Below, in pieces: positions 10,501 through 22,118 of a stretch of 64,000 nt of DNA. This stretch comes from Neostapfia colusana. Taxonomy: Eukaryota; Streptophyta; Magnoliopsida; Poales; Poaceae. Position numbers and translations under genes: made by a program. The first letter of the stretch is position 1, and every line of letters starts with the position of its first letter. Location: the NCBI GenBank assembly GCA_030760725.1, contig JASWHV010000017.1:4876959-4940958 (forward strand). Direction: 5' to 3'. A model generated the notes under the pieces. The model was not told where the DNA came from. It saw nothing but the letters and a program-made list of their open reading frames with translations, and searched no databases.

Positions 10501-11111
10501 TATAGCCGGGCGAGGCAGTTCTGGCGGCTGAAGCGCGGGTGGGGAGGACCTGGTGGCAGCATTGATGCGGGTCGCCGGAAATCTGATGATGTGGCTTCTG
10601 AGCGCGATGGCCGGTGTATTGAAGGCGGCGTGAGGGGCGAGCCGAGGTGGCCGACGCGGTGTCCGACCGAGGGTGCGGTGCGAGCGACTGGTTTTTTGAG
10701 TGGGGCGGCTGCGGGCGTCCGGAATCTCGGCGGAGGGTACGGCCGGACTCGGGCACGAGGCATTGAATGCGATGTGAGGCGGGGCGGAGGTGTCCCATCG
10801 CCGGATTCCCGGCGTGCGAGCAGGTGAGCGGGCAGCCGACCCGCGCTCGCCCGATTTGGCGTCAAATCGGCGGGATTCTGTGGGTGTGGCGGCCGATGCT
10901 TGGCATGGCGTGGGGGGGCGGCAAGCTTCGAGGCGGCGGCGGCCGGGCGCTCGGGAGGGGCAGCGGCGAGAGGGAGAGGAGGGCGCTGCGACGCCTAGGG
11001 TTGGGCCGGAGGGAAGAGGAGGGTCCGCGCGGGGGGGGGGGGGGGGGGGGGGGGTTGGGCTGGCGCATCCCGGCCCAACCCCCCCCCCCCCCCCCTTTTG
11101 TGTCTGTTACA
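7593..11111 (-). repeat. 5' LTR of the chromovirus, complete (about 3519 bp)
   Basis: On the plus strand the LTR starts TGTCAAGACC at 7593, next to the PBS, and ends CTGTTACA at 11111, so it has the canonical TG...CA termini. Its last 1.2 kb matches 1-1203. The LTR holds no convincing gene. The open frames seen here (for example 8520-8858, 9235-9624, 10028-10531) are composition artefacts shared with the other LTR where it is visible. Near the U3 end is a hypervariable poly-G/poly-C hairpin (about 11031-11096). LTRs carry promoter and polyadenylation signals; I could not place a TATA box with confidence. Confidence 0.93.
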
Positions 11112-11751
11112 GAATGGAAGACTTATAACTATATTGGTAATCATGTTTTGTTGTTAAGATCATGTTTCATCGTTCTTCGTGTCCGTTTAGAATAGATGAT
11201 TTTCAAAAGAATTTTAAAGGAACAAGTTTCCTATGAAATCTAATTTTATATAATTATTCCACCCAGAATTTAGCTAATACCCATTTTATTTTTCAAACCC
11301 CGTGCTATAAATTCCTGCAATCTAAACAATAAAAGTTCTCAATTCCTTTGTTTGTAATTTCCATAGTTTTCTCATATTCCTCATTTCTTTATTCTACTCG
11401 TTACTGCGTTTTTTCTAGTTTCTACATTTTTTTCATTCCTCAATTCCAAACAGACCGTGAGTCTGAATCGGAGCATTGGGTTGGAAGCACCTGGTGTGAA
11501 CCAGACCCTACCTGCCGCCAAAAAATTTGAAACCGGTTCTGCAGGTATCGTGGCCGCCTCTTGGAGCGGCGTTTTTGGTAAGTTGGTGGAAGAGGCCTCC
11601 AAACAGCTCAGCCCCTGCTCACGCGCCAGGCGCAGCCAGGATGTTTCCGTTGCACGATTCCAACGGCGGCGAGGGGCTGAAACTGGAAAGGTGTAGAGGC
11701 CGAGCGCGGACGGCTGCTCCCCGTCGCCGCCGCCGGCCCCCGCTCCCCGGC
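11112..11751. other. Intergenic spacer between retrotransposon and PDS5-like gene
   Basis: This 640-bp spacer is AT-rich at first (11112-11450) and GC-rich from about 11560. It includes the distal promoter of the downstream gene. The first bases after the LTR, GAATG, would be one copy of the 5-bp target-site duplication, but the partner copy lies outside the window. I see no gene. Confidence 0.6.
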
Positions 11752-11758
11752 TATAAAA
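11752..11758 (+). promoter_or_regulatory. TATA box of the PDS5-like gene
   Basis: TATAAAA sits in a GC-rich context 105-111 bp upstream of the chosen ATG (11863). A short CT-rich leader follows (TCTCCTCTCCCGTCTCG). The spacing fits a TSS near 11785 and a 5'UTR of about 80 nt. Confidence 0.7.
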
Positions 11759-11862
11759 CCCAACCCCCTGGCCTTCTCGTCGCCACCAATCACCCCTCGC
11801 CGAAACCCTAGGTTCCACTCGTCTCCTCTCCCGTCTCGTTTTCCCCCTCCCGCTCCCCGACG

Positions 11863-14800
11863 ATGGCTCAGGACGCGCCGTCTCCAGCTCCATCGATGAC
11901 GCGGGAGGAGTTGCAGGCCGAGGCTGAGATGCAGATGCGCGACATCGGCCAGCGCTTCGGCGCGCTCCCCCAGGACAAGGACGAGCTGCTCGGTTTACTC
12001 GAGGTGAGCGCCGCCCCCATCGAACTCCTCTGCTTTCGCCCTGCCTATCATCTCTGTTCCTGTTGTATTCGTCGGTCGGGCATGGGTTTCGAGTAGATTC
12101 CCATCGATATCGAGTTTGAGTTTGCGATCGTCTAGGTTACTGGGGACTGATTACGAAGACTTCTATAACCTTGTTGCTCATCTACCTTGTGATTAGAGAG
12201 AACGTTTGCTCTTTTGATTGATTACAGTTGGAATTGCTTGTTTCTTTGTACAGGACGCGGAAACCTGGTTGGTTAGATTGGATCAGCAGAAGACCAGGAG
12301 CAGGCCCGAAATTCTAAACCCAACCAAAGGTGTTCTGATATCAAGGGATCTGCTGGATCACCCTGATCCCAACGTGAAGCTTGCTTTGACATCTTGCTTA
12401 ACTGAAGTTACCAGGCTCACCGCACCAGATGCCCCGTATGGTGATGATGTCATGAAGGTGATGTGTTTGCCCTTTTCTGGATGAAATTCTGGTGCTTGTA
12501 TGTACTGACCATGTCTACTTGCCTGGTTTCAGGAAGTATTTCAGAGAATTGTGGACGCTTTTGCTGATTTAGGTGATATCAACAGCCCCTCCTATGAAAG
12601 GAGGGTTTCGATCCTTGATTCTGTTGCAAGGGTCAGATGCTGTATCCTGATGTTGGATCTTGACCTGGACCATCTGATACTGGACATGTTCCATCATCTA
12701 TTCAAAGCTGCCTCGTATGAAACTTATCCCATATTTATTTTGTATCTTCCTTTCTGTGTACACTGAGCGATTTTTTTAAAAACAAATCTGCCAAATCATT
12801 AGCGAAATAATTTATTCATGGGGTCTCTGTAACTCTAAATGATTTTGTTACATTTGCAATGTTTATTGTAATAGACTGATCCTAATGTTCTTGCATTTTT
12901 CCTGTTGTATGTGTACTGTGCACACATGTACATGATGTTTATGTTCCCGTAGTGCATATTCTGTTTTTCATATCATTTATTTTCTTTATTCTAACTAGAG
13001 TTGTTGTCCAAACAACAACAATTTAATAACGGAGTATTTATTTCAGTGCAAATCACTCCGAAAACGTCACACAGTGGATGGAAACTATATTGAGGGCTGT
13101 AATTGAGGAGAGTGATGACGTCCATTCAGAACTGGCATCATTTGTGCTTCAGAACCTTACAAAAGAAGCACAAGTAATTCCATCCACCTGTTTTTCACAT
13201 TAAAATATAATTCTTGTCAATATGATTAAATTTCCAACTTGATTTTCTAGGTAACTCACCCAGCATCCTTTGGTCTTGCGGAGAGACTAGTTGACTTCTG
13301 CAAAGACAGGTTCAAACCAGTGTTTTGTCAGGTATGCTTCTGTGGATGTTCAGTGGATAGAGTTTGAAAGTGAGCTAGAGAGCACAACTTCATTTTCTTG
13401 TTTTTCAGGAAACTTCAAAGTTAGACCAAGATATCAATTGCCCAGGAGAAGATGGTATTCACCCAGGCTTTACTCCCACAACTGCCATCAGCAATGGTGG
13501 TGCTGTAGCTGATAACAACGGATCTCTTGATGGTTTAGCTTCTTCTGAACATAAGCCTAAACTATCATCTGCTGATGATCATGGAAAAATTGAGCAGACT
13601 ATATCTGGTGATAAAGAAGCATTAGAAGCAGTCACCACTGAAAAGCCTTTTGATGTTAATTCAAAGAAAAATCAGGAGCTTGATTCTTCCACTGTATCTG
13701 GGACAAATGAACTTTCTAAGATTGTTAATGACAATGAAAGTCTTGTAGCATCTGAGAAGTTATACCCAGAGACAGATCGTGGTGACAATAAGCAGCTAAC
13801 AGAGATTGGTAAAAAAGCTGCTGATACTACACCTGCTCCGATTAAAAAGCGAGGCCGACCTCCTGCAGCAAAGTCACAGGGGAAGAAGCCTGTTAAATCG
13901 AAACAAGGAGCAGACTTGAAGTCTGGAAAAGTTGATCCTATTAGTGATTCTGGGGGGAGAGTTACATTGCAACAGACTAAAGAAGACACCAAGTGTTCAC
14001 CAATGAAGGCCGCTAAAGGTGGATCTAAGAAGAATCAACATAAATTCAATATAAAGCTGCAGAAAGAAGATATTATATCTGATGAAGACACTGATGAGGA
14101 TACCAATCTGAAGGTAATGCTTGTTATCAGTAGACTATAGTACATGTATTGAAGTGGTTTCTTTGCATTTCATTCATGCCCGCAAATCATTGGTTGAAGG
14201 CTTAGTTTTTGTTGTGCCTACTTATAGTTTCACATTTGGGTGCTCTTACTACTTTCAGGTTGTTGGTAGGTAAAGCCTTGTTCATATTTTATATTTATGT
14301 GCTCTTGCTGCTCTTGCAGTAAGCCCTTAGTTAGCCTTCTCAGTCTGTACTCCTTTCAACTTAATGCTACAGTTCCTAGTTGATGGTGCATTCTACAAGT
14401 GAAAATTCGTGTAGTTTCAGTTACAGTTGAGATTGTAGTGAATTTGGCATAAAAAGTCTCATGCATGCTATGTTATGATACCCTAAGTTGTCCATGATGA
14501 CTAATTTCTATAAAATCTTGAATTGCAGGAAACAGTGTCTGCAACAAGGACGGATAAAACAAATGGCCAACAAGAGGATAACAGGGTTTCAAAAAGAAAA
14601 TGTCTGCTGGAAGCTGAAGAGGTATGTATACTTGATACACAGTCTCAGTCTTCGACCTGATGATTTCTGTTTCGGGTTTATCAGGACCTTTTCCACAATT
14701 TTGGCAGGCCCCTCCCTCAAAGAAAAATAAAGTGCTTGATAAGGACCTTGTTGGATCAAGAATTAGAGTTTGGTGGCCTCATGACAAAATGTAAGTTTTG

Positions 14801-16658
14801 ATGATCATGATATGTGTTTTTGTCTTATTTTAATTATGTTTGTAGCATGATTAATTTTATAGCCTTTTATTCACCAGTGCTTCATTGTCTTTAGTTATAT
14901 GCTGAATTTTTTGTCTTCAAAAGTGATACCTTTCATTATTTACTAAAGCATTATGTATGTTACTGCTGGCAACTTTCTTGGATACACTAAGCATTCCTGT
15001 GTTTTGAGGCTTATCATCATTGTGGTTGCCCTCTTTTGATTTTCCCCCAAATACGCTTTTTATTTATACTATGCAATATGCTATTTACTCCATAGTCCAC
15101 ATGCTTGGGTGTATTCTGTTTGATTTAAAACCAAGTCGTGATTTGCAGGTTCTATAATGGTGTCATTGAGTCATTTATTGCTTCTTCAAAAAAACACAAG
15201 GTGCCCATTCACACACAATTGTTATCTGCAGTTCTGCATGATACGTTTGAATTCTCTTGGTCGGTCTGAAGTTAGAACACTGAAATGCTATTTAAGATGG
15301 CATCCTTATTTTGTTTTCTTGTTGGTGTACAGGTTGCCTATGATGATGGTGATGTTGAGATATTACTGCTTCAGAATGAAAGATGGGAACTCATTGATGA
15401 GGTATGCCCATGAAGTTTGGTGCAGTTGTATTCTCTCTTATTCCTTTTCCTTTCTTTTTCTTATTTATCTGTTATCCTGCAGGAGCAAGACAGTGATCCT
15501 GATGCGGCATCTGATATGTAAGCAAAACATTCTACTTTGCTTCTTCTATATGTTTAGTCTTGCGATGGTAGTTATGATATGTGTGATTCTGCCAGCAATC
15601 CCTAAACAAAAGCCGCACTACCTCATGTCAAGAGCTGACTTGTACCTGAGTTGCTCAAAGTCGTTTCTTAAACTACTAACTGTGTTACTTATCTCAAAAC
15701 TCAAAACAAAGCAGCTGGTGCATGCATGAGCTTGGTTTCTCAAAGAACCAACAATTATCTAGTATGGTTAAGCTTTAGGTGAATCCTTATGTACTTTCCT
15801 CCTTGACTTCTTGTCTGCAATTTAACTGCCTCTTCATTACAATAAAAATAGAGTACTGTTTGTTCATTTGGCTGGTCTTATAGTTATATTTTTTGCTATT
15901 TATTGGTGACTTCTAAATTTAAGTTGTAAGTTGATTTCTTCATAGTGTTGCTTCTCTGATACATCCCTGGATTTACTTTCTGACCTGACTGATTAACTTT
16001 CAGCTCTTGTTCCTGTTTATTTCCCTACTGTTCTATGTCAGTGTTTCCTGGTACCCTACGCTCTGTTCAGTGTTTAGCTCTTATGCAAAAGGGTGTCATT
16101 TATTCAATTATGAGTTGCTTCTTATTGAACCAGGCCATGTGGAGGAAGAGGTAAAGGGAGCTTGAGTCAGGAAATGAAGGAAGAAAAGACAGGAGCATCT
16201 GAAAGGTAAGTGTTTGATATGGATATTCCATCTTGTACATTGTGCGCACTGCAGTTTATCTAAAACTGTTTATTTGTTATCTGCACAGTGGCAGTAGGGG
16301 TCCTCCGAAGAAGAGAGGGCGTCCAAAAGGTGTGCGCTCCAGCAATAATATGTCAACTGCTGATAGACATGTCAGTTCAGCCAAACTTAAGGGAAAAGGT
16401 GTGGAGAAGGTTACTCAGGAGACGCCTGGTGGAAGGATCATTCGGTCCACTGGAAAGGCTAAAGATGATAGTGTCAAGGCAAACAAGGACGAGGCTGGCA
16501 GTGAAGACAAATCCATTGAAGCTGTTGATGGGTCCAAGACAAATGGCCCTTCAACCGAAAGGAAGCTTAAGGAGAAAGAAGATGGGTCTATGGAGGAGGA
16601 GAAGGCTCCTGCTGAAGTTTCTACTGGAAAGAAGCGCGGAAGGAAGAGCCGCAACTAG
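11863..16658 (+). CDS. PDS5-like sister chromatid cohesion cofactor with Tudor domain
   Basis: Coding exons: 11863-12003, 12254-12457, 12533-12714, 13047-13173, 13251-13331, 13409-14113, 14529-14621, 14708-14790, 15149-15200, 15333-15401, 15483-15517, 16134-16205, 16289-16658. All junctions are GT-AG and join to 2214 nt (737 aa). Residues about 1-245 match the N-terminal HEAT part of plant PDS5 (DLLDHPDPNVKLALTSCLTE; LAERLVDFCKDRFKPV). A long charged linker (about 246-520) follows. A Tudor domain spans about 525-580 (GSRIRVWWPHDKM, FYNGVIESF, VAYDDGDVEIL, ERWELID). AT-hook-like KKRGRP motifs lie near 391 and 622, with KKRGRK at the C-terminus. Known: PDS5 binds cohesin and regulates cohesion and DNA repair; plants have short PDS5 forms of this type. 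The nuclear location is inferred. Confidence 0.9.
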
Positions 16659-19126
16659 TTGCTCCAAACTGTCAGCTCTTCCCAGGGGCGTTCCATCCAG
16701 CAGTCTCAAGATGTTGGCACGGGGCATGCTGTGGTGATTGAATAGCAGACTTGGTTTCTCAGTAGCAGTCGTAATGTTAGGATTCTTTGAAAACGAATAG
16801 TTGCTGTGGTTCAAACTTTCTCCTATATATAGTTGGTTTACTTCCTGTCACACAAAACAACGTGTGGCTCAGGTTATTTAAAAAGTGGGTTCTCCCAAAA
16901 GAACTATATCCATGTTCGTCTGTTTCCTTATGTGTTTATGGGGACAAATCTTCTGGATTATTTTGTTACATTTTCTGCTTAGGCGTGTAGCCTGTACTGT
17001 TCAACTTATTCTGCTCCTTTCAGGTTCTAACTAGAACTGGTGTATGACTGTTTAAAACTCTTAGCTGAAGTTTGATCTTCGCTTGTGATGGCTAACAGGC
17101 CATTGGTACCTTGTCTTGAACCCTGATGATAATGATAACTTGACTGCAACCTTATGCAGTAGCAGCTATCATGCAGCGGAGATGGAAGTGCCCTCGCGAC
17201 AGGAGATGCCCGTGGTGTCCACGAGCTGAATGGGGAAGGCCACCCGCAGCCGAAGAGAAGAAACGGCGTGCCTTCCTCACGTTTCTGCACGCCTGGAGAG
17301 TGGGACACCACCAAGCACTCGCGAAGAACAAAGGCGCCGACGGACAGGCCTGCCATCCCATCCGCGGGAGCAGAAAATGGAAAGGGAGGCGGAGGGACGG
17401 ACACGGTCACAGGGTCAGGTCAGCGGAGGAAGAGATTAGATAAACTGCATGTTGAGTGGTACTGCTATGTATATCGGATATAGATCAGTTAAGATCAAGT
17501 TGTTTGCACGTCGGTTGGATCACCGTGATCGATCTAATCTGTAGTATGCCACGCAAGAGGCGATTTCTAGCTATAGATTAACATCAAGGTTCAAGGCTGC
17601 ACGGGCGAGACGAACGCTTCCACCATTTTCTACTCTGCGCACACGAAACGAGGCTGGAGATGGAAGAAGATTGGGCCGCGCGCGGCGCCGCGCTGATTGG
17701 AGAGCGCCGGCTGACTTCCGGCCGGACGGCATGCAGCTGCGCGGAGTTCCGGGGGAGCGACGGACGCGTGGGGCCGGGTGCTGGGGATGTTCGGGACCCT
17801 CACCGTCTATCGCCGCGGCCGCCCAAGGCGGCGCCGGGGCGAGCTCTGAGAAGTCAGCTCCTGTGAGTCTGCACGCCAGCCCGTCGGGGGGGCCCACGTT
17901 TGGCAAGGATGCACGGTTGTGGCTACACAACTGGTCTTACGGAGGCTATCTATCCCGCATCCCTGTGTCTTGGAAAGGAAATCACGGAGCGACAGAGTAG
18001 TAGATGGAGCGACCTATTATCGAGAATTAGTGTCGGGCCAAAACAGGTAATAGGAGGAGGAGCAAGTGAACGGGGGTGTGGATCAAACGATCTGATAAAA
18101 AAAAGAAGGCGCCCCCTACGTCGCCGCCTTGATGATTGATCTATTTAATTACTTCAGTAAAAATTTGGAGTATAGGAGGAATCATATATCTTAGAGTTGA
18201 GAGGGGAAAACCAATGGATATATCATCCACATGCTGCGCGACTTAGTTGTAGTCCCATTATTAGGCCATACTAAATACAGCAAAATGATAATATACCATG
18301 AGCGATATATAACTGCTCAGGTTACCATATGTATGGCCGGTAAAGCTCAAAAAAATCAAAATAAAGAACAAACATTATCAATCATACATAGAAGAGTTTG
18401 CACCATAAAAACTATGCATCATATAGACTGAATATAACATGAATACATAAAAAAGCATTACATGCTACGAAAAGGCAACCCTATTCTATTTATGTATCAA
18501 GACGAGTAGATCTTAGCCAATATGCACCGAATAAGATAAATACAATACGATAGATCTAGAATGAACAAAGGCTATCTCAACCTCAAAATCAATGAAATCT
18601 AGCTATATTTTAAAAATAACTATACCAAAATAACTAACAAATAAGATTAAAAGGGGGGAGGTGAAGAAATCGACCTGTAGAGATTGTATTTACCAGATCT
18701 AGAAGAAAGACCAAGGGCATGAATAACTCAATCAACTATCAGTACCCCACCCTCCTTCATAGAAGCTCGAGGAATGAAACGACGTCGGCATATGGGGTAG
18801 GGGCTTCCTCGGAACTATGGCGACACATGGGGCGGCGACTTCCTCCGAAGAAGGAAGAGGTAACCCTAGGATGTGAGCGAGAGAACTAGAGCATTTGGAG
18901 GCGGCGCAAGAGAGGAATGGGATAGTTACCCTAGCATGTTCGAGAGAGGGGCGGAGGAGGTATATATATACTTGGATTAGGTTTTGATTGGGCTTGATCT
19001 CGGCCCATTTAACTTGGGCCACTTCTAGATTGTTCAAATCAAGCTTAGGATCGAGGCTTACACCGAATGGTTTCAACTTTTTTTTTTAATGTGAGTACAA
19101 CCAATGATCATGTGTGAGTATAGTAA
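16659..19126. other. 3'UTR of PDS5-like gene and intergenic region
   Basis: About 16659-17130 is AT-leaning and probably holds the 3'UTR of the PDS5-like gene. The block at 17160-17450 and the GC-rich block at 17560-17920 have several overlapping open frames on both strands, with no recognisable domain and no splice-consistent model. About 18100-18720 is AT-rich. The block at 18720-19080, ending near a T-run, looks like a non-coding repeat but I could not find its ends. I see no supported gene. Confidence 0.5.
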
Positions 19127-19920
19127 AGAGTAAAATACACGAATAGTCATTGTCCTTGTTCAATCATGTCGATTTAGACATTATACTCATGAAACTACAT
19201 ATTAAGTTGGCTCCTCAATGTCGATAGGAGCACTACCTTCATAAATCTATGTATTCTAGCGATGTGGCCATACACATGATCGTGACTCACCATTCAATGT
19301 GGATGGATCTTTCAACATGCAGCCCCGAGATAGGACCTTTACAGTTTTTTAAAGCTATTTGCACTTCGCTTTCCATCATTTTGAATAATATTTGGCATCT
19401 ATCACTTGTATCTCTTTTGAAGAGAGCCATGATCAGGAGACAAACCTTTGACGGTGGTGCGGCGAGCAACGAGCAGCCACTGGGGACATGCGGCATTGCA
19501 TCAAGGAATGCAGAGTGGCTCCAGCAGCTAGGTTCAAAGCAGTTTATATACTTAGAAAAAAAACGAGTTACGCCACATAAACTTCAACCGTAGGTAAAAC
19601 AAAAACTGTTATAATCTGAGTATATATAGAGTAGGCCACTCGCCGTCCATGCTTCTGCTTGCCGACCAGTGTCGGTTGCATGCCCGCTCCCCGGCTCTCA
19701 CCACACCACCGCCGGGCGCCGGCAACAATCATCTCGATGTGGCACCAGGCTATGATTTGGCAGCGCTGCATAAGTCGAATCGTTAAAGTACGTAGTTTTA
19801 TGAAGGTAGTGACTGTCGTGGAGAAGTGAGCTTAATGGCCATAATTTGCAGTTTTGTGAGTATAATTTCCAAATTGAAATGGTCAAATAAGTACAAACCG
19901 CTATTCTCGTCTTTTACTCT
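19127..19920. mobile_element. Non-autonomous DNA transposon with long terminal inverted repeats
   Basis: The left end AGAGTAAAATACACGAATAG and the reverse complement of the right end AGAGTAAAAGACGAGAATAG begin alike. They stay alignable for about 120 bp, including ATTATACTCA and CACTACCTTCATAAA in both arms. The interior of about 550 bp has no transposase frame. Long TIRs with an unrelated interior fit a Mutator-like or foldback non-autonomous element. I could not find a matching target-site duplication, so superfamily and exact ends are open. Confidence 0.7.
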
Positions 19921-20745
19921 AAAATCTGGATTTGGTTGCCTTTCAATAAAGCCTGAAATTTGGATTACGCAACCCGGGCTATAGGTTTACTAGTTCATCC
20001 TCACGTAAACTTAAGTGTTTTTTTTTTGGAGTAGGTAGTACCGGCCGGTACACTTTTCTGCCGATCCAGTCCAAATTTCTTATCTTGTGAGTTGTGACCC
20101 GACTTGGAATGGAGGGCACAGGACAGACATGTAGGAGAGACGTACAGTAGCCGGCAGCTCGACCGGACGACGTACCTGCTGCCACTCATGGAAGCTTACG
20201 CCTGGCGTAAAGCGCACACGAAACGATGCGTGCCGATCTCACGTATTGCCATCTGATATGGTTGGAATCATTTCATAGTAACACGTACTGAAGTCGTACC
20301 GTTTCCTCTTCCTGCCGGACAAAGGACGCTGTCAGCACGAAACTATAGCATACGAGTACTTCGGCTTATTAATAAGGGGGATGGAACCTGCGCTGCTGGC
20401 ATTACCTGAATGAGGACATCAGAAGATCAGAGCACACCAAAATTCTGAATCTTCGAGGCATTGACCACTCAGACACACCAAACTGTGACCAAATCATTAG
20501 AGCCCCATACTTGTGATGCAATACGCGTTTTTTTTGGCGCAGAGAATCAGAATCGTGAGGTCTCGCGTTTGCGTGGACGATGTGGATCCGTCCCTTGCGT
20601 ACCACACACGGTCGCGCATTCGGAGCGCGTTTGGCGGGACACGTACTCATTCGAGACTTTTTGGCACGACGCCGCGGCCGAAATGGCATGGCACATTTAC
20701 ACCGTTTGCAGGTGTACAGCCTGGGCAGTGGTGAACCTGTCGTCT

Positions 20746-20768
20746 GAGAGAGAGAGAGAGAGAGAGAG
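20746..20768. repeat. (GA)n microsatellite
   Basis: An uninterrupted run of about 11 GA units is followed by GGGG. It is a simple-sequence repeat with no associated gene. Confidence 0.9.
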
Positions 20769-22100
20769 GGGCTGCAGGGAAGTGGGGACTGATGATGTCC
20801 TCGCTCCACTTGCAGCTAGTCCACCAACAACAACAAAAAAAGGAAGGCAGGAAGATGATAGATTTCGTCCTATACTTACCCGAGACACACTGATCATTTT
20901 GTTATGAGTTTCATACCGATCATGTTTGTGTGCATGGCTACAATACGTACAAGTAGCTAGCGCTTGAACCTGAAACCCTTCCAAAACTAAACCTGCCGCG
21001 GTTTCCAATTTGGAGCTGGGGCGGCTCTTTCGCGGCACGGAACGGCACGGCGTACGGCCTCTTCGATCAATCAGCTGGCGCAGTGCAGCGTCCAGTCGGT
21101 GATGGAGGCTTGTAGATCTGCACATGTCTTCGGTTTTTATCGGTCTAATAATGGAAGGGTGGTTTCAGGCTCACGCGCGCACATGTCTCCCCTACCCCCA
21201 AATCTTATCCTTCCTGCTACGCATGCAAGCGTCGTCAGCTCATCACCGTACGTCTCTCCCCCGGTTTCCCTACCACTTGCACCCCTGCCGCCGGCCCCTG
21301 TGCTCTTCGTCGCCCCACGACGCCTATGGCCGTCTGCCCCATCACTGCACACCGCGACACCCAAGGGCGCCGGCCTCACTGTGTCTCCCGGCCGCGACGA
21401 CTCCCCATGGCCACCTGCTGCCTGAACTCCTCCTTCCTCAGATCCTGCAGGGCGACATGGAGGAGGTGGTCGCCATCCACCTCAGTCCCGGCCGGACGGC
21501 CGTGCGTAGCCGGAGGAGGGGCCGATGTTCTGCTAGCTCCCCGACTGAGCTTCTCCTTCCTAAACTACCGCAGATGATCCCCGCGTTCAAGCCTTCTTCC
21601 AGCTGAGCTCGATTTCTACCGGGAGAGGGTAAATCCTATCCGAGGGAGAAAAATACGAAGAGGAGGCCCTCACGCAGCTTCACCGTGGGCGGGCAAGCTT
21701 TGAGACCTTGCTCGGTTCATCGGCGACACGACGGCGGTTTGGGCATTAGGGAGAAGGCACACACTTGGCGCTGCCTTTATCGACCGTTACGTGGCCACGC
21801 ACGCTCGCTCGCCGGAAAAGTGGCTCTCCTACGTACGCGCGCGGAATCTCAAACATCTCGACGGAAACAGTGCGCGCGCGCGCGTGCGTTATCAAGGGAC
21901 CACGGTTTTTCCACGGACCGCTTTGTGGTGCATTTTCTCGGTAACGTGTGCTCTACGAGTATATGGATCGTTTAGGTAGGTATATAGAGTAGCTTTGTTA
22001 ATTTGTTTTAATAGGAGAGTACATCGTCTTGCACGACATCAAGATAGGACCACAGATAAAGATGCGTCTCAAATTGCTAAAGCTCGCATGTGATCTCGAG

Positions 22101-22118
22101 GATAGATAGATAGATAGA
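22101..22118. repeat. (GATA)n microsatellite
   Basis: About four and a half tandem GATA units occur in an intergenic stretch. Confidence 0.85.

Larger units (their letters stand above)
1..11111 (-). mobile_element. Ty3/gypsy chromovirus LTR retrotransposon (Tekay/Del-like), left end outside window
   Basis: Seen: two homologous blocks (1-1203 and about 9909-11111) have the same orientation and both end with TGTCTGTTACA on the plus strand. Between them the minus strand encodes gag, a zinc knuckle, aspartic protease, reverse transcriptase, RNase H, integrase and a C-terminal chromodomain-like tail, in that order. A tRNA-Met-type primer-binding site lies at 7578-7589. Known: protease-RT-RNaseH-integrase order with a chromodomain defines Ty3/gypsy chromoviruses; very long LTRs and an extra ORF upstream of gag recall the Tekay/Del lineage (rice RIRE3/RIRE8 type). 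Inferred: transcription runs right to left, so 7593-11111 is the 5' LTR and the window starts inside the 3' LTR. The copy cannot make its own polyprotein, because gag-pol carries four stops and two frameshifts. The left target-site duplication is out of view. Confidence 0.93.

Noticed and set aside
17027..18000. Cluster of GC-rich ORFs downstream of the PDS5-like gene
   Set aside because: Open on both strands because of base composition; Arg/Pro-rich translations; no consistent exon structure.
20461..21606. Plus-strand ORFs of 148-160 codons
   Set aside because: No recognisable domain, overlapping frames on the opposite strand, simple-sequence repeat inside.
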